Part shown: piece by piece, positions 6,501 through 15,033 of the stretch
How the letters are laid out: each line of letters opens with the position of its first letter
Position numbering within the stretch: the stretch's first letter is position 1
Source of the DNA: Bog-159 sp049511415
GTDB taxonomy: Bacteria; Acidobacteriota; Terriglobia; Bryobacterales; Bryobacteraceae
Length of the DNA: 46,392 nucleotides
Assembly: GCA_049511415.1 (NCBI GenBank)
Contig: JBEKYC010000058.1
Span: 1 to 46,392, forward strand
Direction of reading: 5' to 3'
Program-made: the position numbers and the translations under genes
The notes under the pieces: generated by a model
What the model saw: the letters and a program-made list of their open reading frames with translations, nothing else
Databases searched by the model: none
Told to the model about the DNA's origin: nothing

Positions 6501-8150
6501 CTACGACTCGTAAACCCAGCGCCCGCCCACCATGGTCCGCTCGATTGGAATCGTAATCAGCGTCATCGGATCGACGCGCATCGGATCGCGCCCCAGCACC
6601 ACTAAGTCCGCCAGCTTCCCGGCCGCGATACTGCCCTTGACTTTCTCATCGAATGACGCATAAGCGCCGTTGATCGTCCCCACCCGGATCGCCTCTTCTA
6701 CCGTCACGCGCTGTTTCGGTCCCCACAGATTGCCGTGGATGTCCGTCCGCGTCACCTCCGATTGCAGCGCCATCATCGGCTCGAACGGCCCCGGCGGATA
6801 GTCCGACGCCTGCGTCACGCGCACGCCCGCGTCCAGAAAGCTGCGCACCGCGAACATCCAGTTCAGCCGCTCCGGCCCGTATTCGCGCATCTTCTCGCCG
6901 TGGTAATAGACGTAAGTCGAGAACGGCGTCGGGATGGCCCCCAGTGCCTTGATCCGCGCGATCAGCGACGGGTTCACCACCGTGCAATGCTCCAGCCGGT
7001 AGCGCGGATCGCGGCTGGGCATCTCCCGCTGCAGGCGCTCGTAGATGCGCAGCATCATGTCGATGGCCGCATCGCCGTTGGCATGCGTGCCCACCTGCCA
7101 TCCCGCCAGGCGCGCCTTGCGCGCGATGGTGTAAAGCTGTTCTTCGCTCATCACCTGGATGCCGTGATCCTTCGGCCGCCCCACGTAAGGCTCCGTCAGC
7201 CACGCCGTGCGCTCCGAAATCGACCCGTCCGCCACCAGCTTGATCGCGCCTATCCGCACCCACTCGTCGCCCAGCCCCGTGCGCACGCCCGCCGCGCTCA
7301 TGCGGTCCAGAAAACCGTGCGCCAGAAAGCAGTACACCCGGAACGACAGCTCGCCGGCCGCGCGCGCGTCCTGATACGCCAGCAGATCCTCCGGCGTCCC
7401 CTGGCATTCGGTCGAAGAAGTAATGCCGGTCTTCACCAGCATCTGCGAGATCAGCTTGATCCCCTGCCGCATCTCGTCGCGCGTGAAATTCGTCGGCAGA
7501 ATCTTGCGGAACGGACCCGTGGCGTTCTCCCGCAGCCCGCCATTCAAACGCCCCGTGATCGGATCGCGGTCGAATTGGCCGCCCGCCGGATCGGCCACTT
7601 CTTCGGGAATTTCCGTGCGCCGCAGCGCCATCGAATTCACGTACGCCGTATGCCCGCCGCGATGCTCGATGAACACAGGGTTCCGCGGCGCGGCCGCATC
7701 CAGATCGTCGCGCGTCAGCTTGCGGCCTTCCTTGGTCTTGGTATCGTCGTACTTGAATCCGATCACCCAATCGCCCGCCGGCGTCTTGGCCGCGCCCTCG
7801 CGTATGGCGTTCTGTATCTCGGCAATCGACCGCAGATCGCAATCCACCCACTTCAGGTGCCTTATGCCCGCGTAGGAAGGATGCGAGTGCGCGTCGATGA
7901 ATCCCGGCACAATCGTCTGCCCGCCGATATCCATCTGCCGCACGCCCGCCTTGGCCAGGTGACGTACTTCCTCATTCGAGCCGACCGCCAGAATCCGCGC
8001 GCCGGCGATCGCCACCGCCCGTGCGCGTGGCTGCGCCGTGTCCATGGTCATGACGTTGGCGTTGTACAGGATCAGGTCGGGTTCGGTTTGCGCGGCATTG
8101 GCCAGCGCGGCCGCGCCCATGCCGGCCAGAAATGTGCGTCGTGAAGTCAT
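6501..8150 (-). CDS. Tat-exported amidohydrolase (YtcJ-like, amidohydrolase family 3)
   Basis: This 549-residue metal-dependent hydrolase starts at the ATG at 8150. The N-terminus MTSRRTFLAGMGAAALANA is a twin-arginine signal (RRTFLAG), which rules out the upstream in-frame start at 8198. The mature part opens with the small beta domain (LILYNANVMTMD), then the first metal motif GFIDAHSHPSYAG. It continues through the insertion typical of the YtcJ/amidohydrolase_3 group (GFKYDDTK, HRGGHTAYVNSMAL) and ends with GKLADLVVLGRDPM. Relatives hydrolyse N-substituted amides or formamides, but the substrate cannot be read from sequence. The gene heads the run amidohydrolase - small exported protein - SecA-like on the minus strand, and the frameshifted glycosyltransferase lies 22 bp upstream. 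Confidence 0.88.
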   Translation of the reverse strand: MTSRRTFLAGMGAAALANAAQTEPDLILYNANVMTMDTAQPRARAVAIAGARILAVGSNEEVRHLAKAGVRQMDIGGQTIVPGFIDAHSHPSYAGIRHLKWVDCDLRSIAEIQNAIREGAAKTPAGDWVIGFKYDDTKTKEGRKLTRDDLDAAAPRNPVFIEHRGGHTAYVNSMALRRTEIPEEVADPAGGQFDRDPITGRLNGGLRENATGPFRKILPTNFTRDEMRQGIKLISQMLVKTGITSSTECQGTPEDLLAYQDARAAGELSFRVYCFLAHGFLDRMSAAGVRTGLGDEWVRIGAIKLVADGSISERTAWLTEPYVGRPKDHGIQVMSEEQLYTIARKARLAGWQVGTHANGDAAIDMMLRIYERLQREMPSRDPRYRLEHCTVVNPSLIARIKALGAIPTPFSTYVYYHGEKMREYGPERLNWMFAVRSFLDAGVRVTQASDYPPGPFEPMMALQSEVTRTDIHGNLWGPKQRVTVEEAIRVGTINGAYASFDEKVKGSIAAGKLADLVVLGRDPMRVDPMTLITIPIERTMVGGRWVYES

Positions 8151-8172
8151 AGGTTTCGCAGAGGGTAGTATA

Positions 8173-9810
8173 TTACGGTCCGCAAGAGGCCGTGGCATCG
8201 GACTTCTCCATCTGCCGCCGTGGCGCGTCCCACGACACCACCCGGTAGCTCGGCCTGTCCAAGCGGCAAGCCGCGGCGTCGCGCTGCCCCGCGCCCGGAT
8301 CGTTCAAATAAATCACCGGCGCGTCGCCCCAGTCGACCGCATTCCAATTCACATGCTTGGCCGTGGAGGTATCCGAGTTGCCGCTCAAGAACACCAGCGG
8401 CTCGCGCGGCGCGCTGTCGGCCAGCGACCAGGCCTCATTTATGGACGGATCACTGCCGCAACCTGGCGCCAGCCGCAAGCCAGGGTCACGAACCGCAAGG
8501 CGATCAGAACCGCCACCCCCGCGACGGCCGCCTGCGAGCGGATGCGCCAGCGCGTGAACAGCAGATCGCACCCGCGGCCCGCGGCAATCGCCAGCGGACA
8601 GAAACCTTCGTAATAATACCGTTCTCCGATCATGCTCCCGGACCCGTCGCTTTGGAAAAAATACGCTGCCACGAGTAGTGGAAACAGGCTCGCCAGATAC
8701 AGCAATTCCCGCCGATGCTCCTGCTCCCGCCGGCCAGGCATACGCGGCGAACAGAAACATAAACGGGAACGTGAAACACAGCGTGCCGGTGATGGACCAG
8801 CGCCAGATCGATAACATGTTCGCCACCAGGCGCGCGGGATTCAGAGTCAGCTCCCCGATGCGCGTGCCGCCGCGCAGCAAAGCGTACGGCGACAGCAGCG
8901 CATGACCCGTGTATAAGTGGTTCGCCAGCAGAAACACGGCAATTGACACACATCCAGCCAAGGCTGCGATGCCCAAAGCTGGAATCAGTAAGCGGCGTTC
9001 GCGGCGCAGTTCGATTCCTACGATAGCCGTCAGAAGTAAAGCCACCACCGCCCCCGTGAAAGGCCTGACGGCGATCGCCACAGTGGCCGCCGCGAAAGCC
9101 CCCGCAATCAACCACAGCCGCCGCGTGCGCGTTCCCCGCAACACCAGTTCCAGCGCAGCCAGCGTCAGTAGAGCTTCGCACGCGTGCGACATATAGCCGG
9201 CGTTGTTCGCCACCATGTACGCCGAAGTGGCGGCCATCACCACCGCCAGAACCTGTGTATTCCATCCCCACCGTTTCGCCACCCGCCACATCATCACCAG
9301 TTGCACTACCCCGAAAGCCGGATTCAGCAGCCAGGGACAGCGCAGCCGGAATCCGATGGCCAGGATCAACGGCCATCCCAGTGGATACTTGGCATACCAT
9401 CCGTTGGGTGTTTGTTGCGTGTGCTCGAAATAGATCTCCGTGGGAACCTCAGCCGGATTCTCAGCGGCGCCGGGCATCGGTTCGGCCTTCAATTTTCCCG
9501 CCGCAAATATGCGCGCCTGGAACCGGTACGCCGATTCATCCGAGATCATCCGGCCATGCCCGATTGCGATGCTCACCCCCAAGGCAACCAAGAACAGGAC
9601 CGCGCCCGCCGCCCAGGCGAGATTTGGAAATCGCACGCCCCGGCTGTCCGCCGCGCGCGCCGTGCGCCAGTAAAGCGCCAGCAGCGGCAGCACCGCCAGA
9701 TACAGCAGGCACACGTAGACCAGCGTGGCGTGGTTGTTCTGCCGCGATTGCAGAACCAGCCATCCGCCGCTCGCGAGCGCCGCTGCTAGCCACAGCGCGG
9801 CCAATCTCAT
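8173..9810 (-). CDS. GT39-like membrane glycosyltransferase with two compensating frameshifts
   Basis: The start is the ATG at 9810, overlapping the APC permease stop as ATGA. The open frame is 545 codons long. Residues 1-350 are a polytopic membrane protein with the acidic luminal loop ISDESAYRFQARIFAAGKL. That loop is typical of dolichyl- or undecaprenyl-phosphate mannosyl/arabinosyl transferases (PMT/GT39, ArnT-like). After MFLFAAYAW (about 8740) the open frame turns Arg/Gly-rich and unlike a protein. Meanwhile the next frame (8741-8439) carries ELLYLASLFPLLVAAYFF and a second membrane helix, and ends in a stop. At about 8450 the original frame again makes sense (SINEAWSLADSAPREPLVFL). A one-base gain near 8735 and a compensating change near 8455 explain this. 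It is either a sequencing or assembly error or a damaged gene. Confidence 0.75.
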   Translation of the reverse strand: MRLAALWLAAALASGGWLVLQSRQNNHATLVYVCLLYLAVLPLLALYWRTARAADSRGVRFPNLAWAAGAVLFLVALGVSIAIGHGRMISDESAYRFQARIFAAGKLKAEPMPGAAENPAEVPTEIYFEHTQQTPNGWYAKYPLGWPLILAIGFRLRCPWLLNPAFGVVQLVMMWRVAKRWGWNTQVLAVVMAATSAYMVANNAGYMSHACEALLTLAALELVLRGTRTRRLWLIAGAFAAATVAIAVRPFTGAVVALLLTAIVGIELRRERRLLIPALGIAALAGCVSIAVFLLANHLYTGHALLSPYALLRGGTRIGELTLNPARLVANMLSIWRWSITGTLCFTFPFMFLFAAYAWPAGAGASAGIAVSGEPVSTTRGSVFFPKRRVREHDRRTVLLRRFLSAGDCRGPRVRSAVHALAHPLAGGRRGGGGSDRLAVRDPGLRLAPGCGSDPSINEAWSLADSAPREPLVFLSGNSDTSTAKHVNWNAVDWGDAPVIYLNDPGAGQRDAAACRLDRPSYRVVSWDAPRRQMEKSDATASCGP

Positions 9811-11123
9811 CGCCGGCGCCACACCAGGAATGCCCCCACGCCGCTCACCAACACGCCCAGTCCGCACAGCACGAACGTCCAGCCGGAGGTGGCAAATACA
9901 TATGCCCAGCCGATCAGCGCCAGCACACTCGGCAGCGGATACAGCCACATGCGGAACGGCAGCGGCACGTCGGGGCGCGTTTTGCGCAGCACCTCCACCG
10001 CCGCAATCTGCCCGACGAACTGAATCAGAATCCGCGCCGTCAGCAGCGCCGAAACCACCCAGTCCAGGCTCAGCATGCCGCCGGCGATGGCCAGCCCGCC
10101 CATCACCAGCAGCGAGACATATGGAAAGTCTCCCTTGGGATGCAGCCGTGCGAATGGCTTCCAGAAGTAGCCATCCAGCGCGGCCGCGTACGGCACCCGG
10201 CTATACGCCAGAAGTAGTCCGAAGACCGACGCCACCGCGGACCACAAGATCAGGACGGTCACCGCGCTGCCCGCCCAGGGCCCGTAGATCACTTCCATGA
10301 ATCGCGCCGCCACGAACTTCGATTGGGCCGCCTCGCGCCACGGCACCACCGCCAGGATCGCCAGTGTCATCAATGCATAGATGGCGCCAACCAGCAGCAC
10401 CGAAATCACGATCGAGCGCGGCATCACCCGCGCCGGCTCGCGCACTTCGCCGCCCACGAAACAGACGCCGTAATAGCCCAGAAAATTGTACATCGCGATC
10501 AGCGTCGCGCCGCCCAATCCCGCCAGGAAAGCGGGCGAAATGGCAAAGGCGTGCGGCGGAAAATCGAACGCCAGCCGCGCGTTGAAGTGCGTGAAGCCGG
10601 CGAAGATGACCCACGCGACGGTGGCCAGCATGCCGATCCACAATACGACGGTCAGGCGTCCCACGGCCTTTATGCCGCGATAGAGCAGCACCACCACCAG
10701 CGCGCCCACTACGGCGGCCGCCGCGCGCATTTCCCAAACACCCATGCCGCGCCGGAAGTAGCTCAGATATTGCGCGAAGCCGATGTAGCCCGATGCAATC
10801 TCCAGCGGACCGCTGAAGATGAATTGCCAGATAAACAGAAAGGGCAACAGCCGGCCCAGCCGCGTGAGGCGAAATGCTTCCCGCAGGTATAGATAGCTGC
10901 CGCCCTCGCCTGGCAATGCCGCCGAAAGCTCCGCCCAAACCAGGCCGTCGCAGAGCGCCAGCACGGCGCCCACGGCCCAGCCCAGCATGCACTGCGGTCC
11001 GCCCATGGCGCCGATCAGCAGCGGAATGGTGACGAACGGACCCACCCCTACCATGTTGCTCATGTTCAAGGCGGTGGCTTCCACCAAACCCAGCCCCCGC
11101 TGTAACTCGTGCCGCTGCGCCAT
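9807..11123 (-). CDS. APC-family amino acid permease
   Basis: This 438-residue integral membrane transporter has about 12 predicted helices. The start is the ATG at 11123 (MAQRHELQRGLGLVEATALN). The 117 upstream codons of the longer open frame are antisense shadow of the DinB gene. The first helix has the APC signature for the substrate backbone (NMSNMVGVGPFVTIPLLIGAM, with unwound GVG). Helix 3 includes ALPGEGGSYLYLREAF, the usual P-x-x-GG-x-Y motif. Such carriers exchange or import amino acids or polyamines, but the specificity is not readable. The gene is divergent from DinB across 27 bp and its stop overlaps the glycosyltransferase start, so the two are probably coexpressed. Confidence 0.88.
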   Translation of the reverse strand: MAQRHELQRGLGLVEATALNMSNMVGVGPFVTIPLLIGAMGGPQCMLGWAVGAVLALCDGLVWAELSAALPGEGGSYLYLREAFRLTRLGRLLPFLFIWQFIFSGPLEIASGYIGFAQYLSYFRRGMGVWEMRAAAAVVGALVVVLLYRGIKAVGRLTVVLWIGMLATVAWVIFAGFTHFNARLAFDFPPHAFAISPAFLAGLGGATLIAMYNFLGYYGVCFVGGEVREPARVMPRSIVISVLLVGAIYALMTLAILAVVPWREAAQSKFVAARFMEVIYGPWAGSAVTVLILWSAVASVFGLLLAYSRVPYAAALDGYFWKPFARLHPKGDFPYVSLLVMGGLAIAGGMLSLDWVVSALLTARILIQFVGQIAAVEVLRKTRPDVPLPFRMWLYPLPSVLALIGWAYVFATSGWTFVLCGLGVLVSGVGAFLVWRRR

Positions 11124-11150
11124 TGTTGTACGATAACTCAGGAGGCACTC

Positions 11151-11663
11151 ATGTTTACACCCGATCAAGCCAAAGGACTGTCCATGGTCTTCATACAAAG
11201 CCTGGGACAGGAGGTTCCCACCACCCGCCGCGTGCTGGCCGCCGTGCCGGAAAATCAACTGGATTTCAAGCTGGGCGACAAGGGCCGCACCACCCGGCAG
11301 TTGATGTGGCACATCGTGCAAAGCGAAAAGTGGTTCGGCAGCAGCATCATCGCCGGCAATTTTCCCATGGACCCGGAACCGGAACCGCCCGCCACCGTCG
11401 CCGAGATACTGGCCTATTATGACGAACACATGCCCGCCATCCAGGGCCAGATCGCCGGTCTTTCCGGAGAGCACCTGGCCGCTTCAGCCAGTTTCTTCAA
11501 CGTATTCACACTGCCCGTGGTGCTCTACATGGATTTCTGGATCAAGCACACCGTGCATCATCGCGGCCAGCTCAGCATGCAGTTACGGGCCATGAACGCG
11601 CGCGTGCCCGATATCTACGGCGGCAGCGCCGACGAACCCTTCCAGATGCCCGCCACCGCTTAG
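11151..11663 (+). CDS. DinB/YfiT-like four-helix protein
   Basis: This 170-residue cytoplasmic protein starts at the ATG at 11151, with GGAGG 5 nt upstream (GGAGGCACTC-ATG). The pattern is that of the DinB superfamily of metal-binding four-helix bundles. A first histidine is in RQLMWHIVQSEKWF and a later pair in FWIKHTVHHRGQLSMQLR, positioned to bind a divalent metal. The DinB fold includes thiol-dependent transferases (bacillithiol or mycothiol S-transferases) as well as many uncharacterised members, so no substrate is proposed. The gene is single and divergent from the APC permease. Its stop codon is followed at once by a REP-like hairpin. Confidence 0.85.
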   Translation: MFTPDQAKGLSMVFIQSLGQEVPTTRRVLAAVPENQLDFKLGDKGRTTRQLMWHIVQSEKWFGSSIIAGNFPMDPEPEPPATVAEILAYYDEHMPAIQGQIAGLSGEHLAASASFFNVFTLPVVLYMDFWIKHTVHHRGQLSMQLRAMNARVPDIYGGSADEPFQMPATA

Positions 11664-11704
11664 GCAAGCGTTCGCTTGCCAGCGTCGCAAGGAACGCCGA
11701 CGCT
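11663..11704. repeat. REP-like hairpin pair after DinB
   Basis: A perfect GGCAAGCG-TT-CGCTTGCC stem-loop (11663-11680) begins on the last base of the DinB stop codon. It is followed by AGCGTCG-N10-CGACGCT (11681-11704). The arrangement resembles the double hairpin at 4039-4072: 7-8 bp arms and a 2-base loop, touching a stop codon. There is no T-run, so it is a possible RNA 3' stabiliser or REP unit rather than a classical terminator. Confidence 0.6.
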
Positions 11705-11764
11705 AGAGGGGGCGACGCGGAGACTCGGCGATCCCTGGATCGAGGCATTCAGGTTCCTAACGTC

Positions 11765-11794
11765 TTGCCCCCATATACGTCACAGAAGTATAAT
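11765..11794 (+). promoter_or_regulatory. Promoter of the padR-ADOP operon
   Basis: A perfect -10 box TATAAT (11789-11794) lies 18 bp after TTGCCC (11765-11770). The predicted start of transcription is only about 6-7 nt before the PadR ATG at 11808, and no Shine-Dalgarno is present. The imperfect dyad ATAC-GTCACAGAA-GTAT spans the spacer and the -10 box and could be a PadR autoregulatory site (inference). Confidence 0.6.
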
Positions 11795-11807
11795 TCCCAA
11801 AAGTACT

Positions 11808-12140
11808 ATGTTCAATCGCGACCTAAGCAAGGGCAGCGCCGAACTGCTGGTTCTCACATTGTTGGAAGCGCGTCCGCGCCACGGCTATGACATCGGCAAA
11901 CTGATCGAAGAGCGCAGCAAAGGCCAGATCCGCTTCCGCATCGGATCGCTCTATCCAATCCTTTTCCGCCTGGAGGACCGCGGCCTGATCGCCGGCCGCT
12001 GGCTGGAGAAGTCCGGCGAACGCCGCCGCCGCTGCTACCGTCTGACGCCCGCTGGACGCAAATTCCTGAAGGCCCAGCGCGGCGCCTGGGACGAATTCGT
12101 GGCCACCATCAACCAGATCGTGCGGCCCAGCCATGCCTGA
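11808..12140 (+). CDS. PadR-family transcriptional regulator
   Basis: This 110-residue winged-helix regulator begins MFNRDLSKGSAELLVLTLLE, the usual PadR opening. It continues with RPRHGYDIGKLIEERSKGQIRFRIGSLYPILFRLEDRGLI, where the GSLYPxLxRLExxGLI segment is the recognition helix and wing. The longer open frame upstream is not protein-like, and the ATG at 11808 fits the family start. The gene overlaps the following permease gene by 8 bp (ATGCCTGA), so both are cotranscribed. In acidobacteria PadR genes are regularly paired with ADOP permeases (established association). It probably represses its own operon, but no ligand can be named. Confidence 0.93.
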   Translation: MFNRDLSKGSAELLVLTLLEARPRHGYDIGKLIEERSKGQIRFRIGSLYPILFRLEDRGLIAGRWLEKSGERRRRCYRLTPAGRKFLKAQRGAWDEFVATINQIVRPSHA

Positions 12141-15000
12141 TTGGTCCGCTTACGTCTCGCAAAACCTGCGCCTGCGGGGCTTCCGTCCCGAGCGCGAAGC
12201 GGAAATCGTCGAAGAAGTGGCGCGCCAGTTGGAAGATGCCTATACCGAAGCCCTACGCCTCGGCGCCAGTGAAGCACGGGCCAGCTACACCGCCCAGCGG
12301 CATGTCAGCGATTGGGCGGCGCTCGCCAAAGAACTGGAAGAATCTCACCGTTGGAAGGAATCAGTTATGACCACGTGGCAAAATGCCGCCGAAGACCGCG
12401 ATGTGCGCAAGCGCGGAAGAATCACCCTGTTCGCCGGCTGGACCCGCGACGTGCTGTACGGCCTGCGTGTACTGGCCAAGAATCCGGGCTTCACCACCGT
12501 AGCCGTGCTCACTCTGGCCCTCTGTATCGGCGCCAATACCGCCATCTTCAGCATCATCAACGCGGTCATGTTCAAGTCGCTGCCCGTGCGCGATCCGCAG
12601 CACCTGATGCTGCTCAAATGGAGCGCCCGCGGCAAGCTCAAGAGCCACAGCTTCAGCTCCTATGGAGACTGCTCCAACCGTTCCGGGACCGACAATCCGC
12701 ACGGCTGCTCTCTATCGAAGCCGTTCCTGGAAGATGTGCGCCAACACGGCCCGTTCTCCAGCCTCGCCGAGTTCGCCGGCGGCAGTTCGATCACGGTGAG
12801 CGGAAACACTGCCGTACACCGGGCTAACGGACAGTACGTGTCCGGAGACTACTTTCAGACGCTCGGCGTGGGCCCCGCCGCCGGACGCATGTTCGTGCCG
12901 GCCGACAATGCGCCAGGCGCCGCGCCCGTAGTCGTGCTGCAGTATGCATATTGGAAGCGTCAGTTTGCGAGCGACCGTTCGATCATCGGCAAAACACTGG
13001 ACCTGAACGGACTGCCGTTCACGATCGTGGGCGTCGCCGAAGAGTCATTCGCCTATCTCACTCCGGGTAACGTGCGCGACCTGTCGGTGCCGCTGATTCA
13101 GCGCCGGAATCTGCAGCAGCGTTTCGCTTGGACGCCCGATCAGGAAGACGCAGGCTCCTTCTGGATCGTGGCTGCCGGGCGCCTGAAGCCGGGCGTTTCC
13201 GTGGGGTCCGCGCAGAGCCAGCTCACCGCCATTTTCCTGAACAATTTGACGCACGCCGCGAAGCCTCTAGCGACCGCCGCCGACGCTCCCGTGATCACCC
13301 TGGTTCCGGCGCAGACGGGCTTGACGGGGATCCGCGGGCGCATCTCCACGCTGCTTTACGCCTTGATGATCGCCGTAGGCATCGTGTTGCTGATCGGCTG
13401 CGCCAATGTCGCCGGTCTCCTGCTGGCGCGCGCCGCGGCGCGGCAGAAAGAGATCGCCGTGCGCCTCGCGCTGGGTGCGGCCCGCGGCCGGCTGATGCGG
13501 CAATTGCTCACCGAAAGTGTCACCCTTTCCCTTCTCGGAAGCGCCTTAGGCATACTGCTGGCTTATTGGGGCGCCCGCGCGTTGATCGATTTTGCCGTAA
13601 ACAGTGATCGGCCGTTTCGATTCTCCGCCGACCTGGATTTGCGCGTGCTGGGCTTCACCCTCGCCGCCGCGCTGCTTACCGGCCTCCTTTTCGGACTTGC
13701 TCCCGCGCTGCGCTCCATGCGCATCGATTTGACCCCGGCCTTGAAGAACGGCGCAGCCGCTCTCAGCGCCCGCCAGGGCCGCTTCCGCCTGGGCAACATT
13801 CTGGTGGTCACCCAGGTAGCGCTCACCGTGATTGTCCTGGTAGGCGCCGGCCTGGTGGTGCACACACTGCAAAATCTGCGGAAACTCGATCCCGGCTTCG
13901 CGACCGATAACCTGCTGACCTTCGACGTGGACGCCACCCTGACCCGCTTGAAGCACGAACGCCTGGCCCTCTTCTATAGCGACCTACGCGACCGCTTCAA
14001 CGCCATTCCCGGTGTGTTCTCGGCCAGTTACTCCGATTGCGTCTTGCTGAGTGGCAGCCTTTCCAGCACCGACTTCCATTTGCCGGGCGCCCCCCCAAAA
14101 TCCTCGGTTCAGTCAGATATCCTCTCCATCGGTCCGCAATTCCTGGAAACCATGAAAATCCCCTTGCAGAGGGGCCGTCAGTTTAAAGCGGAGGATTACG
14201 CCATAGCGGCCAAGGCCGACGCCGATCCGAAAGGCCGCCAGCATATCGTCATTCCGGCCATCGTGAACGAAGCATTCGTGCGCGCCTATTTCCCGAAAGT
14301 AAACCCGCTAGGCCAGCCCTTCGGCGAATACGTTCCGGGCGTCAACGGCGAGCCGGATTCGGACCCCAATGCCGGCTGGCAAATCGTAGGCGTGGTGCGC
14401 GATACCAAGTACGACGACCTGCGCCGCGCCATCGAACCCGCCATGTATGTTCCCAGCGCCTCGGGCGGCTCGTTCGAATTGCGCACCGCGCGCGACCCCC
14501 TGGCCGTTGTGCCGGATGTGCGCGAAGTCGTGCGCCAGGCCGGCAAGGATGTGCCGGTGGTCAATATCAAGACGCAAGCCCAGCAGATCGATGCCATGCT
14601 TTTCCAGGAGCGCCTGATTGCGCGCCTCTCCAGCCTGTTCGGTCTGGCGGCGCTGCTGCTGGCGGCCATCGGTCTTTACGGATTGCTGGCGCACGAAGTC
14701 ACCCGCGGGACGCGTGAAATCGGCATCCGCGTCGCGCTCGGCGCGCCCACCGGACAGGTTCTGCGGCGTGTGGTGCGCCACGGCGTAACGTTGGCTGCCG
14801 TGGGCGTCGCCATCGGCATTGCCGGATCGCTGGCCGTTACGCGTCTGCTGGGCGCCATGCTGTACGACGTGAAACCCGGTGACCCCATCACGCTCGCCGC
14901 TGTGAGCATTCTGCTCATGCTGGTGGCCGTGGCCGCCTGCTACATTCCGGCACGCCGCGCCACCCACGTGGACCCGCTGGTGGCCCTGCGGCACGAATAG
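12133..15000 (+). CDS. ADOP-family duplicated FtsX/MacB-like permease
   Basis: This 955-residue membrane protein has an N-terminal prefix of about 90 residues (EEVARQLEDAY, then LGASEARA) seen in many ADOP proteins. Two MacB/FtsX modules follow. Each has an anchor helix, a periplasmic MacB-core domain (about 140-390 and 600-820) and a three-helix FtsX domain. The FtsX domains are at about 410-560 (IGCANVAGLLLARAAARQKEIAVRLALGAARG) and 840-950 (EVTRGTREIGIRVALGAPTG). The end PARRATHVDPLVALRHE is a family signature. No ATPase gene is adjacent, which is normal for these 'orphan' permeases. They are assumed to export or mechanically transmit something across the envelope, but the substrate is unknown. 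The gene is second in the operon padR-ADOP-ADOP-acetyltransferase-like. Confidence 0.92.
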   Translation: MPDWSAYVSQNLRLRGFRPEREAEIVEEVARQLEDAYTEALRLGASEARASYTAQRHVSDWAALAKELEESHRWKESVMTTWQNAAEDRDVRKRGRITLFAGWTRDVLYGLRVLAKNPGFTTVAVLTLALCIGANTAIFSIINAVMFKSLPVRDPQHLMLLKWSARGKLKSHSFSSYGDCSNRSGTDNPHGCSLSKPFLEDVRQHGPFSSLAEFAGGSSITVSGNTAVHRANGQYVSGDYFQTLGVGPAAGRMFVPADNAPGAAPVVVLQYAYWKRQFASDRSIIGKTLDLNGLPFTIVGVAEESFAYLTPGNVRDLSVPLIQRRNLQQRFAWTPDQEDAGSFWIVAAGRLKPGVSVGSAQSQLTAIFLNNLTHAAKPLATAADAPVITLVPAQTGLTGIRGRISTLLYALMIAVGIVLLIGCANVAGLLLARAAARQKEIAVRLALGAARGRLMRQLLTESVTLSLLGSALGILLAYWGARALIDFAVNSDRPFRFSADLDLRVLGFTLAAALLTGLLFGLAPALRSMRIDLTPALKNGAAALSARQGRFRLGNILVVTQVALTVIVLVGAGLVVHTLQNLRKLDPGFATDNLLTFDVDATLTRLKHERLALFYSDLRDRFNAIPGVFSASYSDCVLLSGSLSSTDFHLPGAPPKSSVQSDILSIGPQFLETMKIPLQRGRQFKAEDYAIAAKADADPKGRQHIVIPAIVNEAFVRAYFPKVNPLGQPFGEYVPGVNGEPDSDPNAGWQIVGVVRDTKYDDLRRAIEPAMYVPSASGGSFELRTARDPLAVVPDVREVVRQAGKDVPVVNIKTQAQQIDAMLFQERLIARLSSLFGLAALLLAAIGLYGLLAHEVTRGTREIGIRVALGAPTGQVLRRVVRHGVTLAAVGVAIGIAGSLAVTRLLGAMLYDVKPGDPITLAAVSILLMLVAVAACYIPARRATHVDPLVALRHE

Positions 15001-15033
15001 GCGCTGCCCGCCTGCTATGCTTAACCGCATGGT

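Noticed and set aside
6735..8144. 469-codon plus-strand open frame
   Set aside because: Fully antisense to the amidohydrolase. It is Arg/His/Gln-rich without any family motif.
8430..8760. Programmed frameshifting in the glycosyltransferase
   Set aside because: Two opposite shifts would be needed with no slippery heptamer or structure seen. Error or mutation is simpler.
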